NCBI RefSeq assembly: GCF_900102795.1
Contig: NZ_FMWG01000018.1
Coordinates: forward strand, 1 to 48,795
Reading direction: 5' to 3'
Source of the DNA: Epibacterium ulvae
GTDB lineage: Bacteria > Pseudomonadota > Alphaproteobacteria > Rhodobacterales > Rhodobacteraceae
Length of the DNA stretch: 48,795 nt
Both the position numbers and the translations under genes were made by a program. Shown one piece after another: positions 1 to 9,270 of this stretch; position 1 is the first letter of the stretch, and each line of letters opens with the position of its first letter. The notes under the pieces were generated by a model that was given only the letters and a program-made list of their open reading frames with translations, did no database searches and was not told the DNA's origin.

Positions 1-16
1 AAATAAAGTTAGATGC

Positions 17-93
17 GCGGTTGTAGCTCAGCTGGTTAGAGTACCGGCCTGTCACGCCGGGGGTCGCGGGTTCGAGCCCCGTCAACCGCGCCA
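17..93 (+). tRNA. tRNA-Asp (anticodon GTC)
   Basis: The sequence folds as a complete cloverleaf: acceptor arm GCGGTTG pairing with CAACCGC, D arm GCTC/GAGT, anticodon stem CCGGC/GCCGG enclosing CTGTCAC, and a T arm with the TTCGAGC loop. The anticodon GTC lies at 51-53, the discriminator is G at 90, and the CCA end is encoded at 91-93. It sits 16 bases from the left edge, so a preceding tRNA in the same transcript cannot be excluded. Confidence 0.96.
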
Positions 94-235
94 CTTTATA
101 TTTTCAAATCCTCACAGAATATATGGTTCTAGATTTGTGAAAGCGTCACCACTGAAATAAGCGCTGTGCGAAAACTGATGCGTTTGGACATGTAGCGCAG
201 CCTTGGCATGCCTGATAATTTGTTTACTTGCCGTT

Positions 236-265
236 AGGGCAAGAGAGACATGTCCCGCTTGCCCT
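236..265. repeat. inverted repeat downstream of the M20 gene
   Basis: AGGGCAAG (236-243) and CTTGCCCT (258-265) are perfect inverted arms around a 14-base loop. The element lies just past the stop codon of the minus-strand M20 peptidase gene, where a transcript end is expected, but there is no clear T-run on that strand. The remaining sequence between tRNA-Asp and the peptidase gene shows no convincing ORF. Confidence 0.35.
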
Positions 266-284
266 CTGACGTAGATTCGGGGGA

Positions 285-1679
285 TTAGTGTGTTGCCAAA
301 GCGTCTAGGATACGTGCCCAGCTGCGGGTACCTTTGTGGAAGCTTTCAAGGTCGTACTTTTCATTGGGCGAATGCATGGCATCATCATCATTTGCGAAAC
401 CAACCAACATGGAATCAAGATCCAGTTCGCTTTTGAAAAAGCCTACAACTGGGATTGAGCCACCCATTCCGCTGAACACGGCTTCGCGGCCCCATTCATC
501 AGAGAGTGCGCCACGCGCCGCTTCATATTCTGTGCGCTCTAGATTCATGACTGAGGCACCTGACCCACTAAGATCGTTTTCCCAGCGGATTTTTAGGTCG
601 GGCCCAAGGCGCGCTTCGACATGCGCGCGCAAAGCCTTGCGCAGGGCAGCAGGATCTTGATCGCCAACCAAACGACAGGTCAGTTTGCAGTGGGCCTCTG
701 ATGGAATGACGGTTTTTGACCCCGCACCGTTATAGCCTCCCCAAAGCCCGTTGATTTCAAGCGTTGGGCGCGCCCAGAGTTGTTCGAGGGTAGAGTAACC
801 CTCTTCACCATGACGTTGGCTATAACCGACATCGCCCAAGAACACGTCTTCATCAAAGCCGCTGTCGTTCCATTGCCGTAATTGATCCGCAGGAACCTCT
901 TTCACACCATCATAAAACCCATCGATCGTGACCTTACCGGTCTCGGGGTCATGGAAAGATGCAATGATACGAGAAATTTCACGCAGAGGATTCAATGCGG
1001 GCCCGCCATAAAGGCCTGAATGTAGATCAATACTGGGGCCGATGAGAGTGAATTCATCTTTCAACATGCCGCGCAGTTGGGTTGATACAGAGGGCACGCC
1101 GCGAGAAACCATAGTGGTATCACAGACCAATGCGATATCGGCCTGAAGCTCGTCTTTGTTTTCGCGCAGGAAGGGGACAAGGGATGGAGACCCGGATTCC
1201 TCTTCGCCTTCAAAGAAAAAGGTAATGCGGCAGGGCAGGGTGCCTGTAACCGCTTTCCAGGCACGGCAGGCCTCAACGAAGGTCATTAATTGACCTTTGT
1301 CATCAGCAGAGCCTCGGCCTCTGATGACTTTCCCATGGGCGCTGTCGACGATCTGGGGGTCAAAAGGCGCAGATTTCCACTGATCCAGCGGATCTACAGG
1401 CTGAACATCATAATGTCCGTAAAACAGAACATGTGGTGTCTTATCATCAAGCTCTTCGCCGATCTTGCCTACAATCATCGGATGGCCAGGTGTGGTGCGC
1501 TTTTCTGCCGTTACGCCGATTGATTTCAGATTTTCAACGAGCCAATCTGCAGCACGTTCTACATCGGCATCATATGCTGGATCGGTGGAAATTGAAGGAA
1601 TACGCATGAAGTTCATCAAGCGCTCGATTGAGGCATCCAAACCGGCGTCGATCTTATCCAAGACCTTCGGTAACGACAT
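285..1679 (-). CDS. M20 family dipeptidase (metallopeptidase)
   Basis: A cytoplasmic zinc dipeptidase-like protein of 464 residues. The M20 metal-binding signature is visible in order: HYDVQPVDP (metal His/Asp), RGSADDKGQ (bridging Asp), EGEEESGS (catalytic and metal Glu), and the dimerisation-domain motif LHSGLYGG. Length and motif order fit the CN2/carnosinase-like branch of M20 that hydrolyses dipeptides; the substrate cannot be told. I chose the ATG at 1679 because AGGAGAA stands 7 bases upstream; a longer reading to 1751 adds 24 residues without an RBS. It is divergent from hemA and no operon partner is seen. Confidence is high for the family and low for the substrate. Confidence 0.9.
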   Translation of the reverse strand: MSLPKVLDKIDAGLDASIERLMNFMRIPSISTDPAYDADVERAADWLVENLKSIGVTAEKRTTPGHPMIVGKIGEELDDKTPHVLFYGHYDVQPVDPLDQWKSAPFDPQIVDSAHGKVIRGRGSADDKGQLMTFVEACRAWKAVTGTLPCRITFFFEGEEESGSPSLVPFLRENKDELQADIALVCDTTMVSRGVPSVSTQLRGMLKDEFTLIGPSIDLHSGLYGGPALNPLREISRIIASFHDPETGKVTIDGFYDGVKEVPADQLRQWNDSGFDEDVFLGDVGYSQRHGEEGYSTLEQLWARPTLEINGLWGGYNGAGSKTVIPSEAHCKLTCRLVGDQDPAALRKALRAHVEARLGPDLKIRWENDLSGSGASVMNLERTEYEAARGALSDEWGREAVFSGMGGSIPVVGFFKSELDLDSMLVGFANDDDAMHSPNEKYDLESFHKGTRSWARILDALATH

Positions 1680-2041
1680 GAGAATTCTCCTGTAAAATCT
1701 GTGTCGCCGAAAGGTGTAACAGGGCGCTCGTTGAGGAACCAGTGACAACAAAGTGGCGATCTCATGGGAAACTGTTTCATTTTTCTATGAGATAACCGTA
1801 TCGTGAGTTTCCGATATGCTCTTCGTTTTAAGGCCTCCAGCGGGCACTGGGGCGTTTTGTAGCATATTTGCAATGATGCACTTCTTGCTGTGAGGCTTGC
1901 AAAGGTCTATTTGACCTGTATCAAGGCCCTCAAGCCGCCACTACATTAGCCACTTTGTTGCGTCGGGAGATCTACTTTTCTTGGTGCAGCCCCCTTGATG
2001 TGTCGATCGTTTTTGATCTGCACCCAGCTATGGAGAAGCTC
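1680..2041. other. divergent intergenic region between M20 peptidase and hemA
   Basis: This is the longest non-coding stretch in the window (362 bases). It must hold both the peptidase promoter and the hemA promoter. The one clear element is the Fnr-type dyad at 1911-1924. I see no further gene, RNA or terminator that I can support. Confidence 0.6.
1911..1924. promoter_or_regulatory. Fnr/FnrL-type binding site upstream of hemA
   Basis: TTGACCTGTATCAA matches the FNR-family consensus TTGAY-N4-RTCAA over both half sites. It lies 118 bases before the hemA start codon. In Rhodobacter, hemA is a known FnrL target, so oxygen-responsive control of tetrapyrrole synthesis is the natural reading. The site is read directly; the regulator and direction of control are inferred. 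Confidence 0.75.
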
Positions 2042-3265
2042 GTGGACTATAACGCGCAACTCGACGCAGCCATCGACCGCCTTCACGACGAAGGCCGATA
2101 CCGCACGTTTATTGATATCGAGCGCCGCAAGGGACAGTTCCCTCATGCGACTCGGCTTCGTTCTGATGGAAGTGAGCAAGAAATCACTGTTTGGTGCGGC
2201 AATGACTATTTAGGCATGGGACAACATCCTGTGGTGTTGCAAGCAATGCATGATGCATTAGAGGCTACCGGTGCTGGATCCGGCGGGACACGGAATATTT
2301 CTGGTACCACCGTTTATCACAAAGAGCTTGAGGCGGAGTTGGCAGATCTGCATGGCAAAGATACGGCTTTGTTGTTTACATCAGCCTATGTTGCAAATGA
2401 CGCGACGCTGTCGACATTGCCAAAGCTTTTCCCTGGGGTGATCATCTATTCGGATGCATTGAATCACGCTTCTATGATTGAAGGCGTGCGGCGGAACGGT
2501 GGCGACAAGCGTATTTTCCGCCACAATGACGTTGAACACCTGCGCGAACTTCTGGCAGCGGACGATCCGAAACGTCCTAAGCTGATTGCTTTTGAATCTA
2601 TCTATTCGATGGATGGAGATATTGGGCCGATCAAGGAAATTTGTGATCTGGCGGATGAGTTTGGGGCTTTGACCTATTTGGACGAGGTGCACGCCGTTGG
2701 GATGTACGGCCCACGCGGTGCAGGTATCGCTGAACGCGAAGGTTTGATGCATCGTTTGGATCTAATCAACGGCACGCTGGGTAAGGCCTTTGGCGTCATG
2801 GGAGGCTATGTCGCTGGCAGTGCAAAAATGTGCGACGCGATTCGCTCTTATGCGCCTGGTTTCATTTTCACTACATCCTTAGCGCCTGCTGTTGCCGCTG
2901 GAGCGGCTGCGTCTGTGCGTTTTTTGAAAACTGCGCAGGATTTACGCGAAGAACATCAACAACAAGCTCGTGTGCTAAAGTTGCGTCTGAAGGGCTTGGG
3001 CTTACCAATCGTGGATCACGGGACGCATATCGTTCCGGTGGTCGTTGGCAATCCTGTACATACGAAAAAGTTGAGCGATATGCTGCTGGATGATCATGGC
3101 ATTTATGTGCAACCTATCAATTATCCCACTGTGCCCCGAGGGACCGAGAGATTGCGTTTCACACCGTCACCTGTACATGGTTCCGGTGAGATTGATGCCC
3201 TAGTTGGGGCGATGGATCGCCTTTGGTCTCATTGTGCGCTGAATCGTGCCGAATTGGCGGGATAA
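2042..3265 (+). CDS. hemA: 5-aminolevulinate synthase
   Basis: A PLP enzyme that condenses glycine with succinyl-CoA to 5-aminolevulinate, the first step of the C4 (Shemin) tetrapyrrole route. The protein has 407 residues. It shows the N-terminal signature [12 protein letters not shown], the glycine-rich [11 protein letters not shown], the Asp motif [12 protein letters not shown] and the PLP lysine in [11 protein letters not shown] at residue 248, the position known in Rhodobacter ALAS. Start choice: GTG at 2042 is preceded by GGAGA with 5-base spacing and gives VDYNAQLD, aligning with the N-terminus of Rhodobacter HemA; the in-frame ATG at 2030 overlaps that RBS. It is preceded by an Fnr-type box, so it is probably oxygen-regulated. 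Confidence 0.95.
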   Translation: MDYNAQLDAAIDRLHDEGRYRTFIDIERRKGQFPHATRLRSDGSEQEITVWCGNDYLGMGQHPVVLQAMHDALEATGAGSGGTRNISGTTVYHKELEAELADLHGKDTALLFTSAYVANDATLSTLPKLFPGVIIYSDALNHASMIEGVRRNGGDKRIFRHNDVEHLRELLAADDPKRPKLIAFESIYSMDGDIGPIKEICDLADEFGALTYLDEVHAVGMYGPRGAGIAEREGLMHRLDLINGTLGKAFGVMGGYVAGSAKMCDAIRSYAPGFIFTTSLAPAVAAGAAASVRFLKTAQDLREEHQQQARVLKLRLKGLGLPIVDHGTHIVPVVVGNPVHTKKLSDMLLDDHGIYVQPINYPTVPRGTERLRFTPSPVHGSGEIDALVGAMDRLWSHCALNRAELAG

Positions 3266-3394
3266 GCAAGAGATCGCTATAAAAAACTTATTAGTGTGTT
3301 ATCGTTACCCTAATGAGTGAGCGCAGCTGAGTCGTCTAAGTGATTCGATTGAAGCTCACTATCTTTGGGGCATGAAGCATATGGGACAGCAAGG

Positions 3395-4639
3395 ATGATC
3401 GGGCGCCTGACGCAGCGCAAGTCCAAGTCGCGCGAAGAACCTTCCGGCCCTCGTAGTTTTGACGATTTTGAGCTTCGGCTTGGAGACGTGATGCGAGGGG
3501 AGCGCGCTACAATGGGCAAATCCCTGTTGGATGTACAACGGGAGTTGCGCATTAAAGCATCCTATATTGCCGCTATTGAAAACAGTGATCCCTCGGTCTT
3601 TGATACACCCGGATTTATCGCTGGATATGTACGCTCTTATGCGCGTTATCTTAATATGGATGCAGACGAAGCTTTTGCAACGTTTTGCAGTGAAAGTGGT
3701 TTTGAGGTAGCGCATGGCATGTCTGCTGGCGCAGAAAGCCGTGGTAAAGACACCGGTGTTATACTTGCACCGGGCACAGTGCCCGGAACAGATTTATCTT
3801 CAAATGCGACACCTTACCTACCGGCAGAGCGCAGTTTTTTTAGCGACTTTGAACCACGCGCCATTGGATCACTTGCGGTGTTGGTCGCCCTCATCGGTGG
3901 TATTGCCTATGGTGCGGTTGCAGTAGTGAACGAAGTTCAGCGCGTTCAATTAGCACCTGTGGAGCAGGTTCCGTTTGTTCAAGCTGATTTAGACCCTTTA
4001 GACAGCGTGACTTTACAAGCCGCGGAAGAGCAGCATACAGCACTTGATGCGTTGGATCGGCTTTATCGCCCGCAAGCTTTGGATGTGCCAGTTCTTGTCG
4101 CACGGGATGCGCCAATTTCGACGCTGGACCCCGATCGGATTGGAAGTTTTATTGACCTTGATGCGCCTACGATTACACTTGCTGATGTGCGTGTAGGTGC
4201 TGATGTTTTGCCCGTGGCGCCTTCCTTTGAGGAGGGCCTAAGCGATGTCATTCAGGGGCCTTTATTCGGTCAGCCACAAGTTGTTGAGGCGCGTGTACCA
4301 ACTCTCACCATGGTGGCCGTTCGTCCGGCATGGGTACAAGTGACGGCTGCTGATGGAAGTGTTATCTACGAAACGATCATGGAACCCGAGCAAAGCTTTG
4401 AGATTCCTTTGACCGAAAACCCGCCCCGTTTGCGCACAGGCGAGAGCAGTGGAATTTATTTTGCGACCAACGACCAGCAATTCGGCCCAGTAGGGGCGCG
4501 TGGGCAAGTGACCAAAAACGTCGAGCTGTCAGTTGAAGCTGTGAGCGAGAACTTTGCTCAGGTCGATATTGCAGAAGAACAGCACCAGCTTTTGGCGAAA
4601 GTTGTCGCCGAACTGCAGACGGCGCCGGTCGCTGAATAA
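3395..4639 (+). CDS. RodZ-like HTH / DUF4115 membrane protein
   Basis: A RodZ-type single-pass protein of 414 residues. The N-terminal part (about 25-100) is a Cro/XRE-like helix-turn-helix of the HTH_25 kind, with GKSLLDVQRELRIKASYIAAIE and FIAGYVRSYARYL. One transmembrane helix lies near 157-178 and an acidic, variable linker follows. The C-terminal DUF4115 beta domain (about 305-385) contains RPAWVQVTAADGSVIYE. In rods this family links MreB to the wall machinery; the HTH faces the cytoplasm and is not expected to be a classical repressor. Position directly before ispG is common in proteobacteria. The start is uncertain: ATG 3395 has only a weak GGGACAG upstream, and a TTG at 3365 is the alternative. 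Confidence 0.82.
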   Translation: MIGRLTQRKSKSREEPSGPRSFDDFELRLGDVMRGERATMGKSLLDVQRELRIKASYIAAIENSDPSVFDTPGFIAGYVRSYARYLNMDADEAFATFCSESGFEVAHGMSAGAESRGKDTGVILAPGTVPGTDLSSNATPYLPAERSFFSDFEPRAIGSLAVLVALIGGIAYGAVAVVNEVQRVQLAPVEQVPFVQADLDPLDSVTLQAAEEQHTALDALDRLYRPQALDVPVLVARDAPISTLDPDRIGSFIDLDAPTITLADVRVGADVLPVAPSFEEGLSDVIQGPLFGQPQVVEARVPTLTMVAVRPAWVQVTAADGSVIYETIMEPEQSFEIPLTENPPRLRTGESSGIYFATNDQQFGPVGARGQVTKNVELSVEAVSENFAQVDIAEEQHQLLAKVVAELQTAPVAE

Positions 4640-4665
4640 TCTCTCTTTTTAAATCGTGAAGGATC

Positions 4666-4691
4666 TCCACTGTACGGCTACTTGCAGTGGA
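4666..4691 (+). other. small hairpin in the rodZ-ispG gap
   Basis: TCCACTG (4666-4672) pairs with CAGTGGA (4685-4691) around a 12-base loop. There is no T-run, so it is not a standard terminator. It sits about 50 bases before the ispG start and may be part of its leader. Confidence 0.35.
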
Positions 4692-4741
4692 TTTGACCTA
4701 TGCGTATCTATCAAACAGTTCATCTAATCGGGGATACGACG

Positions 4742-5857
4742 ATGTCGATCAACCATATCCGCCCGTGGCGCACGATTGAGCGCCGCAAGAGTCGACAAAT
4801 CATGGTTGGCAATGTGCCAGTTGGTGGGGACGCACCAATTTCGGTCCAGACAATGACCAACACATTGACAACGGATGTGGCGGCGACTGTTGCGCAAGTG
4901 CAGGCCGCAGCTGAGGCGGGTGCAGATATTGTGCGTATTTCTGTACCGGATGAAGCCTCATCCAAAGCGTTAAAAGATATCGTAAAAGAAAGCCCGGTTC
5001 CGATCGTGGCAGATATTCATTTTCACTACAAACGGGGCATCGAGGCCGCAGAGGCTGGCGCGGCCTGTTTGCGGATCAACCCCGGAAATATCGGAGACGC
5101 AACCCGCGTGGCAGAAGTCGTTAATGCGGCAAAGGATCACAACTGTTCTATCCGCATTGGCGTAAACGCGGGATCATTGGAAAAGCATCTTTTGGATAAA
5201 TATGGCGAGCCATGTCCTGATGCGATGGTAGAAAGCGGGTTAGAGCATATCCGTATTTTGCAGGATCACGATTTTCATGAGTTTAAGATCAGCGTAAAGG
5301 CCTCGGATGTCTTTATGTCCGCTGCGGCTTACCAAATGCTGTCTGAGGCGACAGATGCGCCGATCCATCTGGGGATCACAGAAGCAGGTGGTTTGACGTC
5401 TGGCACAATCAAATCATCGATTGGATTGGGACAACTGCTATGGATGGGGATCGGTGATACACTGCGTGTTTCTCTGAGTGCAGACCCTGTCGAAGAAGTA
5501 AAGGTTGGCTATGAGATTTTAAAATCCCTTGGTTTGCGGCACCGTGGCGTGAACATTATCTCATGCCCGTCCTGTGCACGTCAGGGGTTTGATGTGATTA
5601 AAACCGTCGAAACGCTCGAAGATCGTTTGGCGCACATCAAAACACCAATGAGTCTGAGCATTATTGGTTGTGTCGTGAACGGCCCGGGTGAAGCACTGAT
5701 GACTGATGTCGGCTTTACCGGCGGTGGGGCGGGGGCTGGGATGGTGTATCTAGCAGGAAAAGCCAGCCACAAGATGTCAAACGATGCGATGGTTGATCAC
5801 ATTGTTGAGCAAGTGGAGCAGAAAGCGGCTGAACTGGATGCCGCCGCTGACACTTAA
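4742..5857 (+). CDS. ispG: (E)-4-hydroxy-3-methylbut-2-enyl-diphosphate synthase (MEP pathway)
   Basis: IspG (GcpE) reduces methylerythritol cyclodiphosphate to HMBPP, the penultimate step of the MEP isoprenoid pathway, using a [4Fe-4S] cluster. The 371-residue protein begins with a TIM-barrel ([47 protein letters not shown]) and ends with the cluster domain carrying [10 protein letters not shown] and [10 protein letters not shown], which supply the cysteines. I start at ATG 4742 (MSINHIRPW), where family similarity begins; an ATG at 4700 would add 14 unlikely residues. The RBS is weak. The gene follows the RodZ-like gene on the same strand and ends at a strong terminator. Confidence 0.96.
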   Translation: MSINHIRPWRTIERRKSRQIMVGNVPVGGDAPISVQTMTNTLTTDVAATVAQVQAAAEAGADIVRISVPDEASSKALKDIVKESPVPIVADIHFHYKRGIEAAEAGAACLRINPGNIGDATRVAEVVNAAKDHNCSIRIGVNAGSLEKHLLDKYGEPCPDAMVESGLEHIRILQDHDFHEFKISVKASDVFMSAAAYQMLSEATDAPIHLGITEAGGLTSGTIKSSIGLGQLLWMGIGDTLRVSLSADPVEEVKVGYEILKSLGLRHRGVNIISCPSCARQGFDVIKTVETLEDRLAHIKTPMSLSIIGCVVNGPGEALMTDVGFTGGGAGAGMVYLAGKASHKMSNDAMVDHIVEQVEQKAAELDAAADT

Positions 5858-5873
5858 AAATTTTTCAGTTAGT

Positions 5874-5907
5874 AAAAAAGGGCATCTCGCTGCAGGTGCC
5901 CTTTTTT
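5874..5907 (+). terminator. rho-independent terminator of ispG
   Basis: AAAAAAGGGCA and TGCCCTTTTTT are inverted arms followed on the plus strand by six Ts. The run of As on the other side makes it usable in both directions, which suits the convergent dsbA-like gene that ends at 5927. Confidence 0.85.
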
Positions 5908-5926
5908 GATTTCTGGTAAGCTGCAA

Positions 5927-6691
5927 TTAGCCGCGTTGATCACGCTGTGCGATCGCCATCAATTGCATCTGGTCAGCAGGCAGGAAGCCACGCAACAGCT
6001 CGTCTCCAAGCACGAAAGACGGTGTGCCGGATATGGCCATGCGCTGTGCCAATGCACGTGTGCGGCGCAACTCATCGGTTACAACCTCTTCATTCATCCG
6101 CGCAAGGATCGCTTCCGCATCCAAGCCAAACCCCTCGGCCAAACGGCCTAGGGTTACGTCGTTTGGCTCTCCAGGGAGATCGAATAATGCGTCATGCACT
6201 TCTTTATAAGCTTCGGGGCCTTCCAGCTGTTTGACGGCAACAGCAAAGCGGGATGAAATGAGAGAGGCTTCGCCAAGGATGGGGAACTCTTTGATCACAA
6301 AACGAATATTACCATCTTGCGCCAGAAGTTTCGCAACCTCTGGCATGGCGCGGCGGCAATAGGGGCATCTGTAATCAGTAAATTCAACAAGGGTAATGTC
6401 GCCATCTGGGTTACCGCCAACCCAAGAATATCCATCATCCACCAGTTCAGCCAAATTTTCCTGTACCAATTGATTGTCGCGTTGCACTTCAGCAACCTGT
6501 TGTTGTTGTTCGAGTAAATCGATGGCTTCTAGGATCACCTCTGGATTTTGCAGTAAGTAGCTACGTACCTCTTCACCAAAAGCAGAGCGCTCTGCCTCTG
6601 TCATGCTATTCAGGTCAAGCGCTTGTGCCGCAGTTGTTAAACTGAGCACTGTCGCGGCGACTGAGAGCGATTTGAAAGGAGAGAAACTCAT
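5927..6691 (-). CDS. DsbA-family thiol:disulfide oxidoreductase
   Basis: A periplasmic thioredoxin-fold protein of 254 residues. A signal peptide ends near AQA (residue 24). An N-terminal helical extension (about 30-85) with a glutamine-rich stretch precedes the thioredoxin domain, as in Com1/ScsC-like DsbA proteins. The redox motif CPYC is at 109-112 in TDYRCPYCRRAMPE, and the cis-proline loop is GTPSFVLG. It probably oxidises or isomerises disulfides in exported proteins. The start codon overlaps the stop of the upstream M48/TPR gene as ATGA, with AAGGAC before it, so the two are translationally coupled and likely act together in periplasmic protein quality control. The partner reductase or oxidase is not in this window. 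Confidence 0.9.
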   Translation of the reverse strand: MSFSPFKSLSVAATVLSLTTAAQALDLNSMTEAERSAFGEEVRSYLLQNPEVILEAIDLLEQQQQVAEVQRDNQLVQENLAELVDDGYSWVGGNPDGDITLVEFTDYRCPYCRRAMPEVAKLLAQDGNIRFVIKEFPILGEASLISSRFAVAVKQLEGPEAYKEVHDALFDLPGEPNDVTLGRLAEGFGLDAEAILARMNEEVVTDELRRTRALAQRMAISGTPSFVLGDELLRGFLPADQMQLMAIAQRDQRG

Positions 6692-8040
6692 TTTTTAGTC
6701 CTTTTTCGGTTTTGTTCTGCAGCAATGACAATGTCTTGTGCTCGCCGCCAGGCTGCAGATCCGCGCGGCAACAATCCTGACGCGCGTTTGGCATGTATTT
6801 CTGCATCATTCAAACGGCCGCGCAGCGCATATCGTTCAGCTGTCACCACTGCTGCCATTCCATTTTTTCCCGTTTTTGCATAGGCCTGTGCCATATCGCG
6901 CAGCAAAACGTTGTTGCGAAAATCTAAGCTGCGGGCCCGTTCCATCGTTTTAACCGCTGCAGAGTTTTGTCCTGCGGCAAGTTGTGCACGACCAAGGCTT
7001 GCGAGGATGAGAGAGTCTTTGGGTTGCTGTGATGCGGCTCGTCGGTAAGTTGCGAGGGCATCAGACCATTTGCGATTTTCCATTAAAATCTGGCCGCGCA
7101 GTTCCAGATAAAACCCGTCGTTCGGGCGTTTCGCAATTGCTGCATCCATCGCGCGCAGTGCTTTTTTCGAATTGTTGCTGCGATGGTGGGCAATCGCTTC
7201 ACGCATCAGGCGGATATCTTCGTAGGGCTCAGATTTTGCGCGTCGCAATGTCCATTTTGACGCACGGGTAAAGGCCGAGAGTTTGCCTTGTAAGCGTGAT
7301 AACCAATATTGTGCTTCGGCGGATGTCGGTGTGCTGCCACCATGGGCCGCGACAAAAGCTTGTGCAGCGCGCACGCGATCACGTGTCAGTGGATGTGACC
7401 GTGTATAAGGGTCTTGATTTACGCTGCTCAAAAGGTCCTGACCAGCGAACAGTTTGTGCAGATCCACCATGCCCTGCGTGTTGATCCCCGCCCGTTTTAG
7501 CAGTGAAATCGCTGTTTGATCCGCAGAACTTTCTTCGGCGCGCGTGTGTGATAGAAATCCACGCAAGGCAGCGCTTTGTGTTCCGATGGCCACACCTGCT
7601 GCAGCTTCACCACCGCCAGCTGCGGCTGCAAGCAGGGAGAGGGCTGCGCCCAGCCCTGCCGCCGAATTTGCAGATTTAAAATTTTGTGTGCGCCGCGCGA
7701 TATGACCATTGGTGATATGGGCAACCTCATGGGCGATGACAGCTTGCAACATCTCAGGAGTATCAACGCGTAAGATCAGGCCATAATTCAGAAAGACACT
7801 ATTGTGATCAACAACAAAGGCGTTGAGCGACGATTGATTGACCACCAGAACCCGAACACGCTTGGGATTCAAACCAGCTGCACGAAATATCGGAGCGGCG
7901 AGCTGCCTTAGTCCGTTTTCAATATCTGGATCTCGGAGCAGAGAAACGGAGGAGGCCTGTACGGCTGCTGTTAAATACAGAAACAGGCCGATTGCCAGTG
8001 CCGGGATTGACGCCAGCCGAGAGAAGCGTTCAAAAGTCAT
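6688..8040 (-). CDS. M48 zinc metalloprotease with TPR repeats (BepA-like)
   Basis: A secreted metalloprotease of 450 residues. It has an N-terminal signal or anchor segment (about 12-29, ending AVQA), an M48 catalytic domain with HEVAH at 104-108 and the downstream zinc Glu in RAEESSAD, and C-terminal TPR-like helices (about 290-440). This architecture matches BepA/YfgC, which degrades or assists misassembled outer-membrane proteins. Start ATG 8040 has AAGGTG upstream; a reading to 8100 would overlap the divergent aminotransferase. It is the first gene of a coupled pair with the DsbA-like gene. The 22-base gap to the divergent start means its promoter must reach into the neighbouring coding sequence. 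Confidence 0.9.
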   Translation of the reverse strand: MTFERFSRLASIPALAIGLFLYLTAAVQASSVSLLRDPDIENGLRQLAAPIFRAAGLNPKRVRVLVVNQSSLNAFVVDHNSVFLNYGLILRVDTPEMLQAVIAHEVAHITNGHIARRTQNFKSANSAAGLGAALSLLAAAAGGGEAAAGVAIGTQSAALRGFLSHTRAEESSADQTAISLLKRAGINTQGMVDLHKLFAGQDLLSSVNQDPYTRSHPLTRDRVRAAQAFVAAHGGSTPTSAEAQYWLSRLQGKLSAFTRASKWTLRRAKSEPYEDIRLMREAIAHHRSNNSKKALRAMDAAIAKRPNDGFYLELRGQILMENRKWSDALATYRRAASQQPKDSLILASLGRAQLAAGQNSAAVKTMERARSLDFRNNVLLRDMAQAYAKTGKNGMAAVVTAERYALRGRLNDAEIHAKRASGLLPRGSAAWRRAQDIVIAAEQNRKRTKK

Positions 8041-8062
8041 GGCTGCACCTTGGGAGATGACA

Positions 8063-9205
8063 ATGAGAAACTCAACCCGGTCTAACGTGGATCCCTTCAT
8101 TGTGATGGATGTGATGGAGGCTGCCCGACAGGCCGAAGAGGCGGGGCGCCATATTATTCATATGGAAGTGGGGCAGCCTTCGACAGGGGCTCCATTGGGC
8201 GCACGGCTCGCTGTGGCTGAAACTGTAGAAAGCGACAGCTTGGGATACACGGTTGCATTAGGGTTGCCTGCGCTGCGACAAAGAATCGCACAGCTCTATG
8301 GCGAATGGTACGATGTTGATTTGGATCCGAACCGTGTGGTTGTCACATCGGGATCATCCGCGGCATTTTTACTCGCGTTTACCTCGTTGTTTGACACGGG
8401 TGACAGGGTTGGGATCGGTGCGCCAGGATATCCCTCTTATCGTCAGATTTTGAGTGCGTTAGGTATGCAGCCTGTTGACATTCAGACGGCTCCTGAAAAT
8501 CGCTTTCAACCCGTGCCCAAAGACTTGGTAGATCTTAACTTGGCAGGCCTCATGGTAGCATCACCGGGAAACCCTACGGGTACGATGCTGGACCTGCCTG
8601 CAATGCGCGCCTTGATCGAAGCGACGCATGCCCAAGGTGCGAGTTTTATCTCAGATGAAATTTACCATGGTATAGAATATGAATCTAAGGCTGTAACAGC
8701 ACTTCAAGTTACAAATAGTGCCTATATAATTAATTCGTTCTCTAAGTTCTTTTCAATGACTGGCTGGCGAATTGGTTGGATGGTGGTGCCCGAAGATCAC
8801 GTTCGGGTGCTTGAGCGGATCGCACAAAATATGTTTATTTGTGCCCCCCATGCCAGCCAAGTTGCAGCCCTTGCAGCGCTGGATAGCGAAGAGGAATTGC
8901 GTGAAAATTTGAGCGTCTACAAACGCAATCGCGAGCTGATGCTGAAGGGCTTGCCAGAGGCTGGTTTCACAAAAATTGCGCCGCCAGATGGCGCGTTTTA
9001 TGTCTATGCGGATGTTTCTGAATTGACGTCGGACAGCCGTGCTTTTGCTCGTGAAATTCTTGATCAGGTTGGGGTTGCGGTGACGCCGGGGCTGGATTTC
9101 GACCCCATTCGCGGTGCAACAACCCTGCGGTTTTCCTATGCGCGTGGGACAGACGATATTCAGGAAGGGCTTGATCGATTAAAGTCCTTTATGAAAGCGC
9201 GGTGA
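8063..9205 (+). CDS. class I/II pyridoxal-phosphate aminotransferase
   Basis: A fold-type I aminotransferase of 380 residues. Visible landmarks are EVGQPSTGAP near the N-terminus, ASPGNPTGTMLD (substrate/PLP loop), SDEIYHGIEY (PLP-binding Asp and Tyr), and SFSKFFSMTGWRIGWM with the Schiff-base lysine at 228. The C-terminal arginine motif is near TLRFSYARGTDD. The motif set resembles aspartate or alanine type enzymes, but I cannot name the substrate. The start ATG 8063 is chosen for GGGAG 6 bases upstream; longer readings run through the divergent M48 gene. It may be cotranscribed with the amidase gene 65 bases downstream. Confidence 0.9.
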   Translation: MRNSTRSNVDPFIVMDVMEAARQAEEAGRHIIHMEVGQPSTGAPLGARLAVAETVESDSLGYTVALGLPALRQRIAQLYGEWYDVDLDPNRVVVTSGSSAAFLLAFTSLFDTGDRVGIGAPGYPSYRQILSALGMQPVDIQTAPENRFQPVPKDLVDLNLAGLMVASPGNPTGTMLDLPAMRALIEATHAQGASFISDEIYHGIEYESKAVTALQVTNSAYIINSFSKFFSMTGWRIGWMVVPEDHVRVLERIAQNMFICAPHASQVAALAALDSEEELRENLSVYKRNRELMLKGLPEAGFTKIAPPDGAFYVYADVSELTSDSRAFAREILDQVGVAVTPGLDFDPIRGATTLRFSYARGTDDIQEGLDRLKSFMKAR

Positions 9206-9270
9206 TAGACTGATTTCCCTACAGCCGAGGTTTGCGTTAGGCTGCGCATAAGAGCGAATACAGGTGGTAA

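Noticed and set aside
3285-3320. weak inverted repeat CTTATTAG/CTAATGAG after hemA
   Set aside because: The arms pair only with a wobble, the loop is long and there is no T-run, so it is not supported as a terminator.
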